DNA of 18,064 nucleotides, taken from the NCBI GenBank assembly GCA_050944255.1, contig JBMNQS010000045.1:1-18064 (forward strand). The letters run 5' to 3'. Shown in pieces: positions 13,282 to 18,064 of the stretch. The translations under genes were made by a program, and so were the position numbers. The notes beneath the pieces are model-generated. The model was not told the origin of the DNA. It did not search any database and saw only the letters and a list, made by a program, of their open reading frames with translations. The stretch comes from JBMNQS01 sp050944255 (GTDB lineage Bacteria; Bacillota; Clostridia; Christensenellales; Maliibacteriaceae). Numbering within the stretch: position 1 is the first letter of the stretch; the number at the start of each line of letters is the position of its first letter.

Positions 13282-14033
13282 CCGAACCTCCCTGTGATGT
13301 AGTCTTCTGTCCGCCGGTCTTTCGGCATGGAAAACAACTGATCCGTCGGCCCAAACTCAATGACCTCGCCCAGCAGGAAAAACGCGGTTTTATCCGATAT
13401 GCGCGTGGCCTGCTGCATATTGTGGGTGACGATGACGATGGTGTACTGCTGTTTCAATTCCTCGATCAGATCCTCTATTTTTGCGGTGGATATGGGATCG
13501 AGCGCAGAGGTGGGCTCGTCCATCAGGATCACTTCCGGCTCCACCGCCAGGGCACGGGCGATGCAGAGCCGCTGCTGCTGGCCGCCCGAGAGCGACAAGG
13601 CATTTTTCCTCAGGCGGTCGTGTACCTCCTCCCAAAGCGCCGCGGCTTTAAGGGAACGCTCCACGATGTCATCCAGTGCGCTTTTATTGTTGATGCCGTG
13701 GGTGCGCGGGCCGTAGGCTATATTATCGTATATGCTCATGGGGAAGGGATTGGGCTTTTGAAAGACCATGCCCACCTTCTTGCGGAGCATATTGACGTCG
13801 TAATCCCCATAGATGTCTTCGTCGTCAAGAAGCACCTGGCCGACAATACGGCAGTTCTCGATCAGATCGTTCATGCGGTTCAGGCACTTGAGCAGCGTCG
13901 ACTTGCCGCAGCCCGACGGGCCGATAAACGCGCTGACTTCCTTCTGCGTTAAATTGATGGATACGTCTTTCAGCGCCTGGAAATCGCCGTAGAACAAATC
14001 GACGTCTTTGATCTCAATCTTATATTTCTCCAT
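13278..14033 (-). CDS. pstB: Phosphate ABC transporter ATP-binding protein PstB
   Basis: A 251-aa protein of standard length. Walker A GPSGCGKST (38-46), the PstB-typical LNRMNDLIENCRIVGQVLLD, Q-loop VFQKPNPFPMSIYDNIAYGP, signature LSGGQQQR and Walker B VILMDEPTSALDP are all intact. It hydrolyses ATP to drive phosphate import through PstC-PstA. It begins 3 bases after the pstA stop and overlaps phoU by 4 bases, so the genes are translated together. Confidence 0.97.
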   Translation of the reverse strand: MEKYKIEIKDVDLFYGDFQALKDVSINLTQKEVSAFIGPSGCGKSTLLKCLNRMNDLIENCRIVGQVLLDDEDIYGDYDVNMLRKKVGMVFQKPNPFPMSIYDNIAYGPRTHGINNKSALDDIVERSLKAAALWEEVHDRLRKNALSLSGGQQQRLCIARALAVEPEVILMDEPTSALDPISTAKIEDLIEELKQQYTIVIVTHNMQQATRISDKTAFFLLGEVIEFGPTDQLFSMPKDRRTEDYITGRFG

Positions 14034-14036
14034 AAA

Positions 14037-14876
14037 TCAGACTTTTCCTTTCGAGAATTTCCTGGCGACATACAGAGACAATCCATTAAGCGCCAGGACC
14101 ACCAGCAACAGGATCACGGCCGTGGCGTAAGTTTTATTGATATGAAAGCCCTCACTGGCCAGCACATACATGTGCACCGACAGCGTCCTGGAGGAGGAAA
14201 ACAGGCTGTCGGCGATTTCCGCCACGGTGCCGGCGGTGTAGATCAGCGCCGCCGTCTCCCCGACGATGCGTCCGATGGCCAGGATGACGCCGGCGAGTAT
14301 GCCGGGCACGGCGCTGGGCAGCACAATTTTCATCACCGTGCGCAGCCTGCCGGCCCCAAGGCCGAAACTGCCTTCGCGGAAAGTATCCGGAACGGACTTG
14401 AGCGCCTCCTCCGTGGTGCGTATAATCAGCGGCAGGATCATGATGCACAGCGTCAGAGCTCCGGAGATCAAAGACAGCCTCATTTTCAGAGCGATGACGA
14501 AAAACAGCATGCCGAAAAGCCCGTAGACGATGGAGGGGATACCCGAGAGCGTCTCGGTGGCCAGGCGGATCACCGGCACCACCCGGCTGCTGCGGCTAGC
14601 GTACTCCACCAGGTAGATGGCGGAACAGATGCCAAGGGGCAGCGCCACAAGCAGCGACAATCCGGTCATGAACACCGTATTGATCAGCGCCGGCATCAGC
14701 GACACGTTGACGGAATTGTACTGCCAGGCAAACAGGTCGGCCGAGATGTGGGGGAGACCTCTTGCCAGAATATAGCCCACAATGAACACCAGTACGGATA
14801 CGGTCAAAAAGGTGCCCAAATAAGTGCATGCCCGCAACACGATGGATTGCGTGCGTCCGGGGGTGCGCTTTTTCAT
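14037..14876 (-). CDS. pstA: Phosphate ABC transporter permease PstA
   Basis: A 279-aa protein with about six membrane segments. The first is at about residues 14-34 (YLGTFLTVSVLVFIVGYILA). The permease signature is GLGAGRLRTVMKIVLPSAVP, where PstB docks, and the PstA-typical ETLSGIPSIVYGLFGMLFF lies in the middle. It forms the phosphate channel with PstC. The start overlaps the pstC stop as ATGA and is preceded by a perfect AAGGAGGT. Confidence 0.96.
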   Translation of the reverse strand: MKKRTPGRTQSIVLRACTYLGTFLTVSVLVFIVGYILARGLPHISADLFAWQYNSVNVSLMPALINTVFMTGLSLLVALPLGICSAIYLVEYASRSSRVVPVIRLATETLSGIPSIVYGLFGMLFFVIALKMRLSLISGALTLCIMILPLIIRTTEEALKSVPDTFREGSFGLGAGRLRTVMKIVLPSAVPGILAGVILAIGRIVGETAALIYTAGTVAEIADSLFSSSRTLSVHMYVLASEGFHINKTYATAVILLLVVLALNGLSLYVARKFSKGKV

Positions 14877-15727
14877 ACTCTGGACCTCCTTTCAAGCAGC
14901 GAGAAAAGAAGGTTGATGATCAATATAAATACGAACAGCACCACCGCCGTAGCGATCAGCGCCTCGCGGTGAAGGTCCGCGGCATAGCCCATTTCAATGA
15001 CGATATTCGCCGTCAGGGTCCGCACGCCCTTTAGAAGGCTTACCGGCATACGCGGCTGGTTGCCGGCCACCATGATCACGGCCATGGTCTCGCCGATGGC
15101 CCGCCCGACGCCCAGCACCACAGAGGCCGTGACGCCGCTTTTCGCCGCCGGAAGCAGCGTAAAGAACACGCTGCGCTCATGGGTGGCTCCAAGGGCCAGA
15201 GAACCCTCATAATACGCCTCTGGCACGGCGGATATGGCCGCTTCGCTGACGGAAATGACGGTGGGCAGTATCATGACGCCCAGAATAATGGACGCGGCCA
15301 GCATACTGCCCGTGCCGGTTGCCCGAAACAGGTCCCGCGTCAGCGGCAGGATCACCGTAAGGCCGAAAAAGCCGTAGATCACCGAGGGAATGCCGGCCAG
15401 AAGCGATACCGCCGACTGGATGATTCTCTTAGGCTTTCCGGATATAAACCTGGAGATGTACACCGCGGTGAAAATGCCGATGGGCACGCCGATGACGATG
15501 GCCCCCGCCGTGACGTAAATGCTGCCCAGAATCATGGGCAGTATACCGTAGATATCGTTGCCCGGCCGCCATGTTTTGCCGGTCAGGAAGTCCAGAAAAC
15601 CGATTTTGGCCATGCCGGGTATACCGTTTGCGAACAGAAACACGCAGATGAGGATAACGGCAATGATCGATACGGTGGCGGCGGCAAAGAACAGTATTCT
15701 GGCCAGTGGTTCCTTCAGTTTTTTCAT
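14873..15727 (-). CDS. pstC: Phosphate ABC transporter permease PstC
   Basis: A 284-aa protein with about six membrane segments. The first is at about residues 11-33 (ILFFAAATVSIIAVILICVF). Typical PstC features are GKTWRPGNDIYGILPMILGS, LLAGIPSVIYGFFGLTVILP, and the ATPase-docking SLALGATHERSVFFTLLPAA. It partners PstA. The ribosome site is GGACGGAG. The gene is separated from pstS by 110 bases that contain a perfect hairpin. Confidence 0.96.
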   Translation of the reverse strand: MKKLKEPLARILFFAAATVSIIAVILICVFLFANGIPGMAKIGFLDFLTGKTWRPGNDIYGILPMILGSIYVTAGAIVIGVPIGIFTAVYISRFISGKPKRIIQSAVSLLAGIPSVIYGFFGLTVILPLTRDLFRATGTGSMLAASIILGVMILPTVISVSEAAISAVPEAYYEGSLALGATHERSVFFTLLPAAKSGVTASVVLGVGRAIGETMAVIMVAGNQPRMPVSLLKGVRTLTANIVIEMGYAADLHREALIATAVVLFVFILIINLLFSLLERRSRV

Positions 15728-15767
15728 ATGCAGCTCCGTCCTTTAAAGCGTGAATATCCAGACACGA

Positions 15768-15799
15768 CAACATTCAAGGGAATTTTCCCTTGAATGTTG
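15768..15799 (-). repeat. Perfect hairpin between pstS and pstC
   Basis: CAACATTCAAGGGAA (15768-15782) and its exact complement TTCCCTTGAATGTTG (15785-15799) form a 15-bp inverted repeat. Read leftward it is followed by TCGTGTCTGG, so there is no T run. It is better seen as a 3'-stabilising or processing hairpin that lets pstS mRNA outlast the permease part than as a terminator. Confidence 0.7.
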
Positions 15800-15837
15800 C
15801 GCTGTGTAGTGTGTAGTAAAGTAAGGGAAAGGAGAAA

Positions 15838-16773
15838 TTATTCTACCTCATCCCAGGAGACCAGCTCGCCGATGAAGATGTCACGGACCGTATCGGGGGT
15901 GATGTCTTCAAGAGGGTTATCTTGGTTGACGATGACGGCGATACCGTCAATGGCGATGACCACCGGAGTAAGCTCCGCCTTTTCAGAATCCTTCAGTTCG
16001 CGCGAGGCCATGCCGATGTCGCAGATGCCGTCGATGGCGGAGGACATGCCGGTGGACGAGTCGCTCTGCTGGATTTCGATATCGGCGCCGGAGTTGACGG
16101 CGATGTAGGCTTCCTTCAGCTTTTCCATCACCGGCGTTACCGAGGATGACCCGGCAACAACAATCTTGCCGGACGGATTTTTGCTCTCAAAGGCCGGAGC
16201 GTCGTCCACTGCGGTGATATAGCCGTTGTCCTCGACGACCTTCTGGCCCTCGGCCGAAAGAATGAAGTCCACGAAGTCCTGCGCCACATCGGATAATTCG
16301 CCCTTGTAGGCGATATTGAACGGGCGGGCGATCTTATAGCTGCCGTCCTTGATGGTCTCTACGCTGGGGGCGACGCCTTCGATTTTAAGCGCCTTGACCG
16401 TATCGTTCAGGGAGCCCAGGGAAACGTAGCCGATGGCGTAAGGCTCGCCGGCCACAGAGGTCAGCATAACGGCGGTGCTGTTGGTAATGCTGGCTTCTTC
16501 CGTGGTCCTGTCCACACCGTCTTCTACGATGCCGACCAGTTCAATGAAAGCGCCTCTGGTGCCGGATCCGTCTTCGCGGGAAACCACTGCGATATCGTTT
16601 GTCGGATCAAAACCGCCGGTGTTTGCCGGAGGGGTGGTGCCGGCGGGAGCGCTGGCGGTGGGAGTGCCTTCGCTCGGGGTGCCGCCGTCATTCGAGTTGG
16701 CGCAGCCAACCATCAACAGTGCAAGCACGGTTATGATGGCGATAACCAAAACTCCTTTGTTCTTTTTCATCAT
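15838..16773 (-). CDS. pstS: Phosphate-binding lipoprotein PstS, circularly permuted
   Basis: A 311-aa protein. ATG 16773 is chosen (GGAGG 11 bases upstream); ATG 16770 is equally possible. The signal segment ends in LLMVGC with lipid-anchored C24, followed by a Gly/Thr/Pro/Ala linker (25-55). The order of the two sequence halves is reversed compared with ordinary PstS. Residues 60-186 are the usual C-terminal half (VVSREDGSGTRGAFIEL, AIGYVSLGSLNDTVKALKIE, ARPFNIAYKGE, FILSAEGQKVVEDNGY). Residues 202-311 are the usual N-terminal half (KIVVAGSSSVTPVMEKLKEA, DSSTGMSSAIDGICDIGMAS, IAIDGIAVIVNQDNP, DIFIGELVSW). Phosphate-contacting elements of both halves (GSSSVTP, DSSTGM, DGSGTR) remain. It captures phosphate outside the cell for PstCAB. 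Confidence 0.95.
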   Translation of the reverse strand: MMKKNKGVLVIAIITVLALLMVGCANSNDGGTPSEGTPTASAPAGTTPPANTGGFDPTNDIAVVSREDGSGTRGAFIELVGIVEDGVDRTTEEASITNSTAVMLTSVAGEPYAIGYVSLGSLNDTVKALKIEGVAPSVETIKDGSYKIARPFNIAYKGELSDVAQDFVDFILSAEGQKVVEDNGYITAVDDAPAFESKNPSGKIVVAGSSSVTPVMEKLKEAYIAVNSGADIEIQQSDSSTGMSSAIDGICDIGMASRELKDSEKAELTPVVIAIDGIAVIVNQDNPLEDITPDTVRDIFIGELVSWDEVE

Positions 16774-16942
16774 CTTCTTTTCTACCTCCATTATTCTTTT
16801 CACAAGCCCATCATACAGTGCCAAAGTAATAAAATGATACGTTTTATATAAAATTTGCGTAAAAAACAATCGGATTATGCTGTAAATCTTTTGTATATAT
16901 AAAGCGCGTGATAAAATAATGAAAAAACAAGGGAGAAACGAT
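16774..16942. promoter_or_regulatory. Divergent intergenic region, pst operon and HD gene
   Basis: 169 AT-rich bases between outward-facing genes. Candidate boxes exist (rightward TTGTAT 16891 and TAAAAT 16912 with only 15 bases between; leftward TATGAT near 16812), but none forms a convincing pair. TTTACA and TTTACG on the leftward strand (near 16880 and 16858) vaguely recall PhoP-box repeats but do not have the usual 11-bp spacing. Control by phosphate is expected from the operon, not shown by the sequence. Confidence 0.35.
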
Positions 16943-17431
16943 ATGCCCGATAAAGCCCGTGTGGCGCTGGCGATGGTGAACTACTATAAGGGCCAGCCTA
17001 AACGCATCAACCATTTTATCAAAGTCCACGGCTTTGCAGCGGCCATCGGCCGCCTGGAAGGCCTGGACGAAGCCGCGCAGGAAATCCTCGAGGTGGCTGC
17101 GCTGACCCACGATATCGGCATCCTCCCCAGCGAGCGCAAGTACGGCAGTTCCGCCGGCGGGTACCAGCAGACCGAAGGGCCGCCCGAAGCCCAAAAGATG
17201 CTGGAAAGCCTGGGATACCCGGAGCAAATCGTCCGGAGGGTCTGCTGGCTGATTGCCCATCACCACGAATACGCCGATATCCGGGGCATGGACTACCAGA
17301 TTCTCGTGGAGGCCGATTTTCTCGTCAATATCCACGAGGGCGAGATGAGCGAAAGTGCCGCCGCCGGCATCCGCCAGAAGATTTTCAGGACCAGGGCCGG
17401 AAAAGAGATGTTCGACTGCCTGTTCGGATGA
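16943..17431 (+). CDS. HD-domain phosphohydrolase
   Basis: A 162-aa protein. ATG 16943 is preferred over ATG 16919 because AGGGAG lies 7 bases before it. The HD metal-site residues are in order: H29 in FIKVHGFA, H56-D57 in ALTHDIGI, H106-H108 in LIAHHHEY and D125 in VEADFLVNI. It belongs to the compact single-domain HD group (YfbR/predicted nucleotidase-like hydrolases of Bacillota) that usually act on phosphate esters of nucleotides; the substrate is unknown. It is divergent from the phosphate uptake operon and ends in its own terminator, so it is a single-gene transcript. A link to phosphate metabolism is possible but unproven. Confidence 0.88.
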   Translation: MPDKARVALAMVNYYKGQPKRINHFIKVHGFAAAIGRLEGLDEAAQEILEVAALTHDIGILPSERKYGSSAGGYQQTEGPPEAQKMLESLGYPEQIVRRVCWLIAHHHEYADIRGMDYQILVEADFLVNIHEGEMSESAAAGIRQKIFRTRAGKEMFDCLFG

Positions 17432-17465
17432 GCTGTCCGCTGCGGTATATACTTGGTTAAAACAC

Positions 17466-17500
17466 AACCCCTGCGGGACTGAACGCCGCAGGGGTTTTTT
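17466..17500 (+). terminator. Terminator of the HD-domain gene
   Basis: AACCCCTGCGG (17466-17476) pairs with CCGCAGGGGTT (17486-17496) around a 9-base loop and ends in TTTTTT. It lies between convergent genes and may also stop the leftward transcript. Confidence 0.92.
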
Positions 17501-17524
17501 ACGTTATATAATAAGGTTTGCCGG

Positions 17525-18064
17525 CTATCTTCCGAAGGCCGCCGCAAAATGGGCGAAGGCAATGCCGGGCTCTTCCAGCGACAGGTCCCAGCGGCGCACC
17601 CACTCCAGGCTGTAGAAGCCGTCGTAGCCGGCGGCATCCAGCAATTCCACACAGCGGCGGGCCGGGATATCGCCCTGGCCCAGCATGCGGTAGCGGACTT
17701 TGCCGTCCTGAAAGAGGCTGTCTTTGAGATGGACGTGTCTGATATGATCGCCCAGGTTTTCCAGCGTCTGCTCCGGCGGCTCGTCCAGGAAGCGGTAGGG
17801 ATGATGCACGTCCCACAGCGCCTGTACGCTGGGCATGCCGATCTCGCGCAACAGCTGCCGGAGCCTGATGGTGTCGGCGAAGTAGCCGTTGGTTTCCAAA
17901 AGCAGCGTCACGCCGCTGTCCGCGGCGTACGCGCCCGCTTCGATGCACAATTCCCGCACCAAAGCCGCGTCGATATCCGCGTGGGGCGCCGTCACGCCGT
18001 CGCCCAGCACCCGGATATAGGGCGTGCCCAGCTTTTTGGCCAGATCGATGTACTGTTTCATCTC
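17525..18064 (-). CDS. Sugar-phosphate isomerase/epimerase-like TIM barrel (C-terminal part)
   Basis: The frame is open through the right edge (codon GAG precedes M-K-Q-Y-I-D-L-A), so about 180 C-terminal residues are seen and the start is outside the window. The xylose-isomerase-like/AP-endonuclease-2-like barrel is recognised from KKLGTPYIRVLG, the metal-binding glutamate in LLLETNGYFADT, the Asp-His pair in ALWDVHHPYRF, HIRHVHLKDS, and the final glutamate in YSLEWVRRWD. Such proteins include hydroxypyruvate isomerase, inosose dehydratase and sugar 3-epimerases, so the reaction cannot be assigned. A C-terminal W-x-x-x-W-D-x-S-L-E-E-P-G motif closes the barrel as in many catabolic members. 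It converges on the HD gene. Confidence 0.88.
   Translation of the reverse strand, partial: EMKQYIDLAKKLGTPYIRVLGDGVTAPHADIDAALVRELCIEAGAYAADSGVTLLLETNGYFADTIRLRQLLREIGMPSVQALWDVHHPYRFLDEPPEQTLENLGDHIRHVHLKDSLFQDGKVRYRMLGQGDIPARRCVELLDAAGYDGFYSLEWVRRWDLSLEEPGIAFAHFAAAFGR

Noticed and set aside
15768..15799. Reading the pstS-pstC hairpin as a rho-independent terminator
   Set aside because: No T run follows in the direction of transcription, and the rest of the pst operon lies downstream without another promoter that I can see.
1..18064. CRISPR arrays, insertion sequences, prophage genes, tRNA or rRNA genes
   Set aside because: I saw no spaced repeats, transposase motifs, phage structural genes or RNA-gene folds. 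The XRE island has a phage-like regulatory layout but no other phage gene.

Overview
The window looks like a chromosomal segment of a mid-to-high GC Bacillota, most likely a gut-type Clostridia. The evidence is strong AGGAGG-type ribosome binding sites, UUG and GUG starts, ABC-transporter lipoproteins with canonical lipoboxes, a transketolase split into two genes, and a pstS-C-A-B-phoU operon. I see no tRNA or rRNA gene, CRISPR array or intact mobile element. Both ends of the window cut through genes.

Layout, left to right. (1) 1-738 (+) is the 3' part of a sugar-type ABC substrate-binding protein, closed by a strong terminator. A gene-poor stretch with one doubtful CxxC micro-ORF follows. 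(2) 1171-3310 (-) is a two-gene unit: an FAD oxidoreductase with a C-terminal Rieske domain, overlapping by 11 bp a tocopherol-cyclase-like protein. (3) 3514-4539 (-) is a LacI-family regulator. It is divergent from 4948-6722 (+), a split transketolase operon with a near-consensus promoter and a 120-nt leader that carries an inverted repeat. The regulator probably controls this carbohydrate operon and perhaps itself.

(4) 11150 down to 6934 (-) is a five-gene operon: an NMT1/SsuA-type substrate-binding lipoprotein, a permease, an ATPase, a cysteine synthase and, joined by an ATGA overlap, a 112-aa lipoprotein with a duplicated cysteine-ending motif. The promoter is a perfect TTGACA-N17-TATAAT. 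A 12-bp palindrome and repeated TATATGT motifs overlap the promoter and the predicted transcript start. The set reads as regulated uptake of a small, probably sulfur-containing, compound feeding cysteine synthesis. The terminal lipoprotein is the least explained gene of the window.

(5) 11.3-12.6 kb is a small regulatory island. It holds an XRE-type gene broken by an amber codon, an intact XRE regulator, and a divergent 56-aa protein too short for ordinary gene calling. A further short open frame follows directly after the stop of the 56-aa gene. Two matching operator palindromes sit exactly where they would control both divergent genes.

(6) 16773 down to 12625 (-) is the high-affinity phosphate uptake operon pstS-pstC-pstA-pstB-phoU. 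The PstS sequence is circularly permuted: the half that is normally C-terminal comes first. A perfect hairpin separates pstS from pstC. (7) 16943-17431 (+) is an HD-domain hydrolase divergent from pst. (8) 17525 to the right edge (-) is a sugar-phosphate isomerase/epimerase-like TIM barrel, cut by the window end.
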